Assembly (NCBI RefSeq): GCF_001417775.1
Contig: NZ_BBZJ01000013.1
Location: 436,945-500,944 of the forward strand
DNA length: 64,000 nucleotides
Direction: 5' to 3'
DNA from: Streptomyces sp. TP-A0356
Lineage (GTDB): Bacteria; Actinomycetota; Actinomycetes; Streptomycetales; Streptomycetaceae
Shown here: piece by piece, positions 20,133 to 27,617 of the stretch
Layout: every line of letters begins with the position of its first letter
Numbering within the stretch: position 1 is the first letter of the stretch
Program-made: the position numbers and the translations under genes
The notes under the pieces: model-generated
The model's database searches: none
Seen by the model: the letters and a program-made list of their open reading frames with translations, nothing else
What the model was told of the DNA's origin: nothing

Positions 20133-20231
20133 GGTGTGCTTCCCCTTCGCCTGGGAGACGCCTTGGATCCAGCGGCTCCTGGTGCTGCCTTATGTCCGAC
20201 GGTACCTTGCCGGGCCCCCCGTTCGGGCCCC

Positions 20232-20278
20232 CCTTGGCACGGTTCACTTTGACGTGCACCGAGTCAACCGTGCCAAGG
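20232..20278 (-). terminator. Inverted repeat between clpP2 and clpX, probable terminator
   Basis: A 13-bp perfect inverted repeat (CCTTGGCACGGTT and AACCGTGCCAAGG, outer arms at 20232-20244 and 20266-20278) encloses a second short palindromic pair, TTGAC and GTCAA. It lies between the clpP2 stop (20325) and the clpX start (20132). It could terminate the clpP1P2 transcript or be an operator for clpX; the sequence does not decide. Confidence 0.5.
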
Positions 20279-20324
20279 AGCGGCAGACGATACAGATCCG
20301 ATCGGCGAATCCGGTGGATTCGCG

Positions 20325-21005
20325 TCAGCGGACCGCTGCGTTGTTCATCTTCCGGGTCGAGATGATCTCGTCGATCAGGCCGTACGCCAGCGCGTCCTCG
20401 GCCGTCAGGATCTTGTCGCGCTCGATGTCCTCACGGATCTTCTCGATCGGCGTGTTCGAGTGCTTGGCGAGCATCTCCTCCAGCTGCGAGCGCATCCGGA
20501 GGATCTCGTTGGCCGCGATCTCCAGGTCGGAGACCTGGCCGCGGCCCGTCTCGCTGTACGGCTGGTGGATCAGCACACGCGCGTTGGGGAGCGCCATGCG
20601 CTTGCCCGGGGTGCCCGCGGCCAGCAGGACCGCGGCGGCGGAGGCGGCCTGGCCCATGCAGACCGTCTGGATGTCCGGCTTCACGAACTGCATCGTGTCG
20701 TAGATGGCCGTGAGCGCGGTGAACGAGCCGCCGGGGCTGTTGATGTAGACCGAGATGTCACGGTCGGGGTCCATCGACTCCAGGCACAGCAGCTGCGCCA
20801 TGACGTCGTTGGCGGAGGCGTCGTCGATCTGGACGCCCAGGAAGATCACGCGCTCCTCGAAGAGCTTCGCGTACGGGTCGTACTCGCGGATGCCCTGCGA
20901 GGTGCGCTCCACGAAGCGCGGGATGACGTAGCGGGACTCGGCGGACGGGCCGGTGTACTCGGCGCGCGCACGGCCGTAGAGGCCGCTGCCGGGGAAGTCG
21001 TTCAC
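20325..21005 (-). CDS. clpP2: ClpP2 protease subunit
   Basis: This is a 226-residue ClpP-family serine protease. The catalytic Ser lies in [16 protein letters not shown], the His in [11 protein letters not shown], and the Asp downstream near the C-terminal third ([19 protein letters not shown] region). The oligomerisation sequence INSPGGSF is present. It is the second gene of the clpP1-clpP2 pair, 154 bp after clpP1. In Streptomyces and mycobacteria the two different subunits work together in one protease. The N-terminal extension ([21 protein letters not shown]) is typical of ClpP2 propeptides. Confidence 0.95.
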   Translation of the reverse strand: MNDFPGSGLYGRARAEYTGPSAESRYVIPRFVERTSQGIREYDPYAKLFEERVIFLGVQIDDASANDVMAQLLCLESMDPDRDISVYINSPGGSFTALTAIYDTMQFVKPDIQTVCMGQAASAAAVLLAAGTPGKRMALPNARVLIHQPYSETGRGQVSDLEIAANEILRMRSQLEEMLAKHSNTPIEKIREDIERDKILTAEDALAYGLIDEIISTRKMNNAAVR

Positions 21006-21159
21006 GGTGTCTCCTGAAAGGGGCTGGGGCGGTGGCTGAGGGGCTGGAGGGGCATGGAGGGCTCTACGGGGCCCGGTGGAGCCCTCGCGGGGCTGACCGG
21101 CCGGTGTGGGCCCGGTGCCGCCTTGGGGCTCTACCGGCCGTACGGGGCCCGGTGAGCCC

Positions 21160-21783
21160 TTACGAGCCCGCCCCGGTGCCTCCGCCGCCCGGTACGCCGG
21201 CAGCGGTGGTCATGACCTCGTCGATCAGGCCGTACACCTTGGCCTCCTCGGCGTCGAACCAGCGGTCGCGGTCGGAGTCGCGGGTGATCTGCTCGACCGG
21301 CTGACCGGTGTGGAAGGCGGTGAGCTCGGCCATGCGCTTCTTGGTGTGCAGCAGCCGCTCGGCGTGGATCTTGATGTCCGACGCGGAACCGGCGAGACCT
21401 GCCGAGGGCTGGTGGATCAGGATCTCGGCGTTGGGCAGGGCGAAGCGCTTGCCCGGGGTGCCGGCGCTGAGCAGGAACTGTCCCATGGAGGCCGCCATGC
21501 CCATGGCGATCGTCACCACGTCGTTCTTGATGTACTGCATGGTGTCGTAGATCGCCATGCCGGCCGTGATGGAACCACCGGGGCTGTTGATGTACAGGTA
21601 AATGTCCTTGTCCGGGTCGGCGGCAAGGAGCAGCAGCTGTGCGGTGATCCGGTTGGCGATGTCGTCGTCGACCGGCTGGCCGAGGAAGATGATCCGCTCG
21701 TTGAGCAGCCGGCTGTAGACCTGGTCACCGAGGCCGCCACCGATGGAAGGCTCGCCGGCGGCGGAGGGCATCAGATTCGTCAC
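21160..21783 (-). CDS. clpP1: ClpP1 protease subunit
   Basis: This is a 207-residue ClpP-family peptidase as called here. The catalytic Ser is in [16 protein letters not shown], the His in [10 protein letters not shown] and the Asp in [11 protein letters not shown]. The Gly-rich C-terminus ([12 protein letters not shown]) is typical of Streptomyces ClpP1. I chose the GTG at 21783 ([10 protein letters not shown]) because AGGTGG precedes it. A longer start, GTG 21825, gives a 14-residue conserved [13 protein letters not shown] extension used in older annotations and cannot be excluded. The frame to 21900 is unlikely. It is first of the clpP1-clpP2 unit, with a ClgR-like palindrome upstream at 21947-21964. 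Confidence 0.93.
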   Translation of the reverse strand: MTNLMPSAAGEPSIGGGLGDQVYSRLLNERIIFLGQPVDDDIANRITAQLLLLAADPDKDIYLYINSPGGSITAGMAIYDTMQYIKNDVVTIAMGMAASMGQFLLSAGTPGKRFALPNAEILIHQPSAGLAGSASDIKIHAERLLHTKKRMAELTAFHTGQPVEQITRDSDRDRWFDAEEAKVYGLIDEVMTTAAGVPGGGGTGAGS

Positions 21784-21946
21784 GTATCCACCTGCTCGTC
21801 TTACGACGGCGCGGGGCCGTCTCACGTGTTCTGCTGGGGCGTGGGACCCCGCGCGGCCGCCGCGGGGCGGCTTCGGGGACTCCCCTGCCCTCGTATTCAT
21901 GGACCCTAACGCGCAGGCAGTCGGGTGCCATCCCGCTTCTGCGGGT

Positions 21947-21964
21947 GTTCGCTGTCAGCGCATG
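21947..21964 (-). promoter_or_regulatory. Candidate ClgR operator upstream of clpP1
   Basis: Read on the clpP1 strand, the core is CGCTGACAGCG followed by AAC. This fits the actinobacterial ClgR motif as I remember it (CGC-YNANR-GCG with A/T/G flanks). It lies about 120-165 bp upstream of the possible clpP1 starts. ClgR is known to activate clpP1P2 in Streptomyces. The match is by eye only. Confidence 0.5.
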
Positions 21965-22124
21965 GAGGTTGGCTGCGCGGTGCCCGGGGGCCGACGGCGG
22001 TCATGTCGCCGCACCCCGGACGCCCGTGAGATCACCGTAGCTCCGACGGCGGCGGGTCGCCTCCGGTCGTCCGCGGCTGGTGGCGTGGAACCGCGCCCCC
22101 GCACGGCGCGGCATCGCCGACGGC

Positions 22125-22163
22125 GACGGGCCCCGGGACGCGCCGTGCGCCCCGGGGCCCGTC
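22125..22163 (-). terminator. Terminator downstream of tig
   Basis: A 13-bp perfect inverted repeat (GACGGGCCCCGGG and CCCGGGGCCCGTC) with a 13-base loop starts 23 bp after the tig stop. It separates tig from the clpP1 promoter region. Confidence 0.75.
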
Positions 22164-22185
22164 GGTGACCGGTGTGCCGGAGGGG

Positions 22186-23574
22186 TTACGCCTCCGGCTT
22201 CTCCTCGGCGTCCTGCTCGGTGGCCTCGGCGGAGCCCTCCGCCGTCTCGGCCTCCGTCTCGTCCTCGTCGTCCAGGTCGACGATCTCGCCGTTGGTGTCC
22301 TTGACGGTGGCGGCCTCGACGACCACCGCGAGGGCCTTGCCGCGGGCGACCTCGCCGACCAGCATCGGAACCTGGCCGCCCTCGACGACCGCCTGGGCGA
22401 ACTGGTCGGGGGACATGCCGGAGGAGGCGGCGCGTCGCATGAGGTGCTCGGTCAGCTCCTCCTGGTTGACGTTCAGCTTCTCCTTGTTGACCAGCTCGTC
22501 GAGGACGAACTGGGTCTTGATGCCCTTGATCGCGGCCTCGCGCGTCTCGGTCTCGAACTCCTCGGCCGTCTTGCCCTGGATCTCCAGGTACCGGTCGAGG
22601 GTCAGACCCATCTGGCCGAGCTGGTGGTGCTCAAGGTTGTGCTTGCGCGTGTTGATCTCGTCCTCGAGGAGCTTCTCGGGGATCGGGACCTCGACCAGCT
22701 CCAGCAGCTCGTCCAGGACGCGCTCCTGGGCCTGCGTGGCCTGGTCGTACTGCTTCATGTTCCGAAGGCGCTTGCGGCTGTCCGCCTTCAGCTCCTCCAG
22801 CGTGTCGAACTCGGACGCGAGCTGGGCGAACTCGTCGTCCAGCTCCGGCAGTTCCCGGGAGGCGACCTGGGTGACCTTGACCGTCACCTCGGCCTCCTGG
22901 CCGGCCGCCGAGCCGCCCTTGAGCTCGGAGGTGAAGGTGGCCTCCTCGCCGGCCGACAGGCCCTTCACGGCGTCGTCGATGCCGTCCAGCAGCTCGCCGG
23001 AGCCGATGGTGTAGGAGACGCCGCTCGCGACGCCGTCCTCCAGGACCTCGCCGTCGACCTTGGCCTCCAGGTCGATGGTGACGACGTCGCCGTCCTCGGC
23101 GGCGCGCTCCACCGGGGTGGTCGACGCGAAGCGCTCACGCAGCTGCTCGACCGACTTCTCGATGTCCTCGTCCGTCACCTCGACGGCGTCGACCTCGACC
23201 TCGATGCCGGAGTAGTCCGGGATCTCGATGGTCGGGCGGATGTCGACCTCGGCGGTGAAGGACAGCAGCTCGTTGTCCTTCAGCTCGGTGATGTCGACCT
23301 CCGGCTGGCCCAGCGGGTTCAGCTCGGCCTCGTTGACCGCCTCGGTGTACAGCTTCGGGAGCGCGTCGTTGACGGCCTCCTCCAGCACGGCGCCACGGCC
23401 GAACCGCTGGTCGATGACCCGGGCCGGGATCTTGCCCTTGCGGAAGCCCTTCACCGTGACCTGCTGGTTGATCTTCTTGTACGCCGCGTCGAGGCTGTCC
23501 TTGAGCTCCTCGAAGGGCACCTCAACAGTGAGCCGAACCCGGGTCGGGTTCAGGGTCTCCACGGCGCTCTTCAC
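22186..23574 (-). CDS. tig: Trigger factor, ribosome-associated chaperone
   Basis: This is a 462-residue chaperone and peptidyl-prolyl isomerase. The N-terminal ribosome-binding domain contains the signature GFRKGKIP (about residue 45). The FKBP-like PPIase domain spans about 155-245 and the helical C-terminal arms about 250-430. A strongly acidic Glu/Asp/Ala tail ([16 protein letters not shown] and onward) ends the protein. The start is GTG 23574 ([13 protein letters not shown]), with AAGGAG 9 bp upstream; the upstream frame to 23709 is non-coding. It lies next to clpP1P2 and clpX, as in many bacteria, but has its own terminator. Confidence 0.97.
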   Translation of the reverse strand: MKSAVETLNPTRVRLTVEVPFEELKDSLDAAYKKINQQVTVKGFRKGKIPARVIDQRFGRGAVLEEAVNDALPKLYTEAVNEAELNPLGQPEVDITELKDNELLSFTAEVDIRPTIEIPDYSGIEVEVDAVEVTDEDIEKSVEQLRERFASTTPVERAAEDGDVVTIDLEAKVDGEVLEDGVASGVSYTIGSGELLDGIDDAVKGLSAGEEATFTSELKGGSAAGQEAEVTVKVTQVASRELPELDDEFAQLASEFDTLEELKADSRKRLRNMKQYDQATQAQERVLDELLELVEVPIPEKLLEDEINTRKHNLEHHQLGQMGLTLDRYLEIQGKTAEEFETETREAAIKGIKTQFVLDELVNKEKLNVNQEELTEHLMRRAASSGMSPDQFAQAVVEGGQVPMLVGEVARGKALAVVVEAATVKDTNGEIVDLDDEDETEAETAEGSAEATEQDAEEKPEA

Positions 23575-23780
23575 GGTTCGGTCTCCTTGTGGCTGACTTC
23601 TTGGGGTTCTGCCGAGATGCTCCGCCCGGGAGGGGCGGGCCTTCGGCGGATCAGCGGGCCCCTGCCTGAGAGACATGGCAGTGCAGACACACGGGCGCGC
23701 AGCTTGCATAGTAACCGCAGCCGCTCAGCGCCCCAAAAGGCGATCACGCGAGCCGGCGCCCGGCAGGCGCCGGCCGGTGG

Positions 23781-23854
23781 TCGGGGTGGCGGGATTTGAA
23801 CCCACGGCCTTCCGCTCCCAAAGCGGACGCGCTACCAAGCTGCGCCACACCCCG
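23781..23854 (-). tRNA. tRNA-Pro (anticodon TGG)
   Basis: Reading the minus strand, a 7-bp acceptor stem (CGGGGTG and CACCCCG) closes a full cloverleaf. The D arm has GCGC stems, the anticodon arm has stem TCCGC/GCGGA and loop TTTGGGA (anticodon TGG), and the T arm is GTGGG-TTCAAAT-CCCGC. The 3' CCA is not encoded. It lies about 205 bp upstream of the tig start on the same strand. Confidence 0.95.
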
Positions 23855-23934
23855 TCTGGTGCGACACGTAGGGTACATGCCCGGACCGGCTGCGTCGGCC
23901 GCTTTGTTCATGGGTGGGCGCGCGGAACAACGCG

Positions 23935-23965
23935 TTGGCCTACGAGGCGGACGACCCGCTACGAT
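23935..23965 (+). promoter_or_regulatory. Possible promoter for tRNA-Gly
   Basis: A TTGGCC box (23935-23940) and a TACGAT box (23960-23965) are separated by 19 bp, with the tRNA beginning about 40 bp downstream. The spacing is one or two bases longer than ideal and the match is by eye. Confidence 0.3.
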
Positions 23966-24006
23966 GCCTCCTGTGCCGCGGTCAGGGACCTGCGGCGCGT
24001 CCTGTT

Positions 24007-24080
24007 GCGGGCGTAGCTCAATGGTAGAGCCCTAGTCTTCCAAACTAGCTACGCGGGTTCGATTCCCGTCGCCCGCTCCA
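24007..24080 (+). tRNA. tRNA-Gly (anticodon TCC), CCA encoded
   Basis: The acceptor stem is GCGGGCG/CGCCCGC. The D arm has GCTC/GAGC, the anticodon arm has CTAGT and ACTAG around loop CTTCCAA (anticodon TCC), and the T arm is GCGGG-TTCGATT-CCCGT. The terminal CCA is encoded at 24078-24080. Its 3' half and terminator are duplicated at 25002-25104, which marks it as a likely integration site. Confidence 0.96.
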
Positions 24081-24135
24081 TACTCAGGGCCAGGTCGGAG
24101 GATCATTCCCCCACCTGGCCCTGATCGTTTCCGGG
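24035..24135 (+). repeat. Direct repeat copy 1 (att-like, tRNA-Gly 3' half plus terminator)
   Basis: About 101 bp running from the anticodon loop of tRNA-Gly through its terminator to GATCGTTTCCGGG. It matches 25002-25104 with only a few substitutions and two small indels (for example TACTCAGG against TACGGCTCAGG). A repeat that begins inside a tRNA and restores its 3' end is the usual footprint of tRNA-specific integration. Confidence 0.9.
24086..24122 (+). terminator. tRNA-Gly terminator hairpin
   Basis: A 10-bp perfect stem (AGGGCCAGGT and ACCTGGCCCT) starts 6 bp after the encoded CCA and is followed by GATCGTTT. It is included in the duplicated segment; the second copy at about 25056-25091 has one stem mismatch. 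Confidence 0.75.
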
Positions 24136-24280
24136 GGCTCCGATCAGCCCTCCGTGTCCCCCGCGTCGCCCCTTGGGCTTTCGATCTTGTTTCTTCCACG
24201 GTGTGTGGGTCGACGGCAGACGGGATGGGAGCTGGGGAGAGTGGTGGGTTGAGGTGGGAAAGCAGCAGCAGGCTCAGGGA

Positions 24281-24790
24281 CTACTGCAAGCCTGCCGCGC
24301 TCCGAGCATCGAGGTCTGAGAAGAAGCGGTCCACGATCTCGCTGTTGGCGGCACTTTCGAGAGGCTCGCCGACTACCCGGCCGGCCAACTCCGTAGCCAA
24401 CGACACGATGTCTCCCCGTAGCTCCGTCTCCGCAATGACCAGATCGGCCGCGAGCTGCGCCTGAGCCTCCGCAATCATCGCCTCGCGTTCCCGCAGGCCC
24501 TCAGCACGAATCTCGGCGATCAGTTGCCTGCCCTGCTCCAAAGCCCCCTGACGCAGGCGGGCCGCCTCGTGTCGGGCCTCAGCCAGCTCCTCGCGATACT
24601 CGGCGAGGACTTCACCCGCCTCCATCGTCAACTGTTCAGCACGTTCCACCTGGCCCTCGATTGCGCCCTTCCGCTCATCGAGGACCTTGTTGACGCGCGG
24701 CAAAAGAACCTTGGTCACAGAGACGAAGACCACAGCGAAGGTCACCACGCACACGACTGTCGGCGCGAGCCCAGGTATCAGAATGCCCAT
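24281..24790 (-). CDS. Stand-alone ATP synthase subunit b paralogue
   Basis: This 169-residue protein closely resembles Streptomyces AtpF, the F0 b subunit that forms the peripheral stalk. A single membrane helix (about 8-30, VVCVVTFAVVFVSVTKVLL) is followed by the LLPRVNKVLDERKGAIEG motif. A long amphipathic coiled coil then contains ARHEAARLRQ and LIAEIRAEG, and the C-terminus (VGEPLESAANSEIVDRFFSDL) is the delta-subunit-binding type. No other atp genes are near. The gene sits between two tRNA-Gly-derived repeats and seems slightly less GC-rich than its neighbours. The ATG at 24790 is chosen by homology; no clear ribosome-binding site is seen. It could replace or modulate the housekeeping b subunit, or be inert cargo. 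Confidence 0.8.
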   Translation of the reverse strand: MGILIPGLAPTVVCVVTFAVVFVSVTKVLLPRVNKVLDERKGAIEGQVERAEQLTMEAGEVLAEYREELAEARHEAARLRQGALEQGRQLIAEIRAEGLREREAMIAEAQAQLAADLVIAETELRGDIVSLATELAGRVVGEPLESAANSEIVDRFFSDLDARSAAGLQ

Positions 24791-24881
24791 GCCAAGATCG
24801 TATGGGAGCCACCTGCACGTTGAGGAGCACTTCAAGTAATAGCTTGCTCCCATCTGGTGGGCATCGGATGACTGACGGCCC

Positions 24882-24903
24882 GCGTGCCCGTTGCGTGCCC
24901 GTT
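24882..24903 (+). repeat. Two 11-bp tandem repeats, possible integrase arm sites
   Basis: GCGTGCCCGTT occurs twice back to back, about 100 bp before the second tRNA-derived repeat. Short direct repeats of this kind flank attachment sites of Streptomyces integrative elements, where they can be recombinase arm sites. No integrase gene remains, so this is inference. Confidence 0.35.
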
Positions 24904-25001
24904 CCGTCGGATCGTGGCAGGGGCTGACGGGGAACAGCGGCGGCGACCACGCTCCGGACCAGGGCAGGGACTTCGCAGGTCGGCCGGGACCCGCATACGC
25001 C

Positions 25002-25104
25002 GTCTTCCAAACGAGCTACGCGGGTTCGATTCCCGTCGCCCGCTCCATACGGCTCAGGGCCAGGTCGGAGGTCATTCCCCCGCCTGGCCCTGATCGTTTC
25101 CGGG
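25002..25104 (+). repeat. Direct repeat copy 2 with tRNA-Gly 3' fragment (pseudo-tRNA)
   Basis: Positions 25002-25047 repeat the anticodon loop, T arm and acceptor 3' strand of tRNA-Gly including CCA, but no D arm or acceptor 5' strand precedes them. The anticodon stem is broken, so this is not a functional tRNA. The following terminator is also copied. It defines, with 24035-24135, a segment of about 970 bp per repeat unit. Confidence 0.9.
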
Positions 25105-25290
25105 AGCCCCCGGCGCGGGCCCTGGATCGGGTGCGGGAGCCTTGATCGCGCACGGATGACCGGACCGTGCGATGGGTGACGGCCGCGCCCGTGATCGCGC
25201 GCAGCGGCGCGCGTGTCGGCGCCACTGGGCGATCATGCTCATGCCGCCCTTGCGCAGGCGGTCCTCGATACGGCGACCGGCCGCCTCCAC

Positions 25291-25346
25291 CGGGTTCGCG
25301 TCGCCGGGTCCGTCTCGCCGGGTTCACGTCGCCGGGTTCGCGTCGC
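25291..25346. repeat. Four tandem 14-bp repeats
   Basis: Four consecutive units of CGGGTTCGCGTCGC are present, the first and last identical and the middle two with one to three changes. They lie in a 295-bp region without a gene, between the second att-like repeat and the small membrane-protein gene. The 14-bp period does not fit coding sequence. Confidence 0.7.
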
Positions 25347-25399
25347 GCGGCGGACATCCTTCGCACGCCTTCCACCGTCGGCGGGCACGGACGAGCCGG

Positions 25400-25594
25400 T
25401 CAGAAGCCGATCGAGTTGATCGTCTGCGCTATGGAACTGAGGAACCGGTTGATGGACGGAGCCATGCCGGTGGAAGCGAGGAAGAAGCCGAAGAGGATCG
25501 CCACGATCGCCGGACCGGCCTTGATCGAGCCCCCTCGCATCAACACCACCAAGATGATCGCCAAAAGCAGCACCACTGACAGCGAAATGGCCAC
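25400..25594 (-). CDS. Small two-TM membrane protein at end of type VII locus
   Basis: This is a 64-residue protein. Hydrophobic segments at about 3-19 (SLSVVLLLAIILVVLMR) and 26-43 (AGPAIVAILFGFFLAST) are separated by a short RGGSIK loop. The C-terminus is polar and possibly amphipathic (PSINRFLSSIAQTINSIGF). The start is a GTG at 25594, with GAGGGTG about 9 bp upstream. Similar tiny hydrophobic proteins occur near Streptomyces secretion or conjugation genes as I recall, but no function is established. It is on the same strand as the type VII genes but 516 bp downstream of the nearest one, so it may have its own promoter. Confidence 0.65.
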   Translation of the reverse strand: MAISLSVVLLLAIILVVLMRGGSIKAGPAIVAILFGFFLASTGMAPSINRFLSSIAQTINSIGF

Positions 25595-26110
25595 AACTGA
25601 TCACACCCTCGGTCGGTCCGCTCTCCCGGCCCGGGGGCGCCATCCCCTGCGCACCCCCGCCAGAACCATCGTGCCACCAACGGGCCCGCCGTATGCGACC
25701 GGTGAGGCATCGTCGACCACCTCGGTCGCACGGACCGCAGCGGCCAGGTGGTCGGGCTCCCTTGAACCCCCTGTTTCCGCACGGCATTTGGGCGGTTCCG
25801 GACAGGAATGTGACAGCGATGGTTTCCATGCCCACACATCACGTCCGCAGGTAGTGGGAATTCTCTCGACAACGCCCTTCGACCGGACGTTCCGCCAGAG
25901 TCGCCCGCGAACGTTATGCACCCTTTGGTCGGGATCAATGCGGACACAACGACCGTGAACGACCGTGTGGGGCGGGAGAATCGGCGCGATCGTCCATGTG
26001 CGCGAGAACATGCCCCGGCAATGCCGACTTCCTCCCCCGAGGGACAGCGCACGCGTTAACCGCGATGCTGAGCAAGGGATTACGCCGGGACAAGGCCCTG
26101 GCGTCGCCCG
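25595..26110. other. 516-bp gap in the type VII region
   Basis: The gap lies between the DUF6177-like gene and the 64-residue membrane protein. It has several partly overlapping short frames in both directions, none with a ribosome-binding site plus protein-like composition. The stretch 25880-25990 is less GC-rich and could hold a promoter for the downstream gene. I see no repeat or RNA gene. Confidence 0.4.
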
Positions 26111-27535
26111 TTACGCGGCGCCCTTCAGGTGGCGGATCAGCCTCTCGAAGTCCTGCCATCCCGACAGGTCCCCCGGGTCTCCCGGCAGCGGGTAGTACAG
26201 CGCCGGGCGGGTCTTCGGTCCCAGGGGGACCGGGGCCTGCGACAGCGGTGTGCGGCGGGCCCTGTCGCCCGGCATCGCCCGGACCTCCTCCGCGCCGAGG
26301 ACGAACGCGAACGGGACGCCCGGACCCTCGAACCGCGGCGGGACCGACAGGTCGCGGCGGGCCTTGCGGATCTGGACCAGCATCGACTGGAGGTCGTGCC
26401 GCATGGCCAGCACCTCGGCGGCCGCCCGCACCGCGTCCGTGGGCACCTCCTCCCCCGGCCCGTAGCCGAACGCCAGCGTCACGTCCTCCTCGATCCCGCC
26501 CTCCGTACGGCTGACACGGACCGTCGCGAGCCCCGGACGCTCGGGCGTGCCGACGACCACCAGCCAGGTCGGGGCGGGCGAGCGCTCGTGTGCCACGTCC
26601 GTCACCTGCCGCAGCGACCAGGGCAGGTTGGCCGGCTCCTCGGTGCCCCAGCCCGCCGGCGGCTCACCGGTGATCTCGCGCCACACGGCTTCCAGGGCGC
26701 CGCCCAGTACCAGGCGGTCGTCGGCCGGGTGGATCGCCCGGTAGGAGATCGCCAGTTGGCGCTCCCCGTCGTCCCGGATGTCCTTCTTGAAGGAGTCCGC
26801 CACCGGAGTGCGCGGGTCCTGCGGCGTCGCCTCCGCGGACTCGACCGTCACGAACAGGCCGTTGTTCCACTCCAGTACGGCCCCGGAGAGCCCGTCGTAG
26901 TAGCCGTCCTTCTCGTCCTGCACGACCCAGCGGCAGGGCCAGCCCGGCAGGCTGTTGCGGACTGCGGGCGAGAGGCGGGTGCCCGCGGGGGTGACGATCT
27001 GCAGACCCAGCTCGGCGTCGGCCGCGGCGCGCAGGGCGTCCGAGAGCCACGCCGTCATCGCGACGACCGGGCGGTCCTGGATGACGACGGCGACCTTGTC
27101 GGTGAGCACGTCCACGGCGGGCTGCGCCGCGGCGGGCGTCGGCACCGCGCTCACCCCGTCGGTCTTCACCACGGCCAGGGACGTCGCGGCCGCCGGCGGC
27201 CAGGCGGTGCCGCCGACCAGCGTGGCCAGGCGCGCCGCGAAGGTGCCCGCGAGCTGTTCGGCCTCCTTCACCCCGGTGGTGGCCCGGGCCTCGGTCCACC
27301 AGTACGGCACGGGCGGTTCCGTGGCCCCGAGCAGACGCTCGGCCTCGCCGCGCACCTGCACCAGCAGCGGCGCCTCGACCGAGACGAGCGGGCGCCCCTG
27401 TTCGTCACAGAGCTGCACGACCGCCCCGTCGCCCTCCGTTCCCACCAGCTTGTCCGGGCCGCCGGAGAGCAGACCCGCGATCACGCTCAGCGGGTCGGGC
27501 ATCTTCCGGGTGAGGGCGATGACGTCCTTGGTCAT
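26111..27535 (-). CDS. Type VII-associated cytosolic protein (DUF6177-like)
   Basis: This is a 474-residue protein with no signal peptide or membrane helix. It opens with MTKDVIALTRKMPDPLSVIA and has a DUF6177-like composition, as I remember that family from Streptomyces secretion clusters; this label is tentative. Notable segments are a Trp-rich centre (GWPCRWVVQDEKDGYYDGLSG) and a C-terminal part with RHDLQSMLVQIRKARRDL followed by PALYYPLPGD. It lies 82 bp downstream of EccC on the same strand and is probably co-transcribed. A role as a chaperone or accessory factor for export, comparable to EspG-type proteins, is conceivable but is not shown by the sequence. Confidence 0.6.
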   Translation of the reverse strand: MTKDVIALTRKMPDPLSVIAGLLSGGPDKLVGTEGDGAVVQLCDEQGRPLVSVEAPLLVQVRGEAERLLGATEPPVPYWWTEARATTGVKEAEQLAGTFAARLATLVGGTAWPPAAATSLAVVKTDGVSAVPTPAAAQPAVDVLTDKVAVVIQDRPVVAMTAWLSDALRAAADAELGLQIVTPAGTRLSPAVRNSLPGWPCRWVVQDEKDGYYDGLSGAVLEWNNGLFVTVESAEATPQDPRTPVADSFKKDIRDDGERQLAISYRAIHPADDRLVLGGALEAVWREITGEPPAGWGTEEPANLPWSLRQVTDVAHERSPAPTWLVVVGTPERPGLATVRVSRTEGGIEEDVTLAFGYGPGEEVPTDAVRAAAEVLAMRHDLQSMLVQIRKARRDLSVPPRFEGPGVPFAFVLGAEEVRAMPGDRARRTPLSQAPVPLGPKTRPALYYPLPGDPGDLSGWQDFERLIRHLKGAA

Positions 27536-27617
27536 GGGGTCGGCCGGTCCTTCGTGCTGTTCGGTTCTGGTGTCGTACGCCGGTGCTGTCCCGGATCCCC
27601 CGCAGGAGACGTCCGGT

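Noticed and set aside
25002..25047. Second tRNA-Gly gene
   Set aside because: Only the 3' half is present; no D arm or acceptor 5' strand, and the anticodon stem does not pair.
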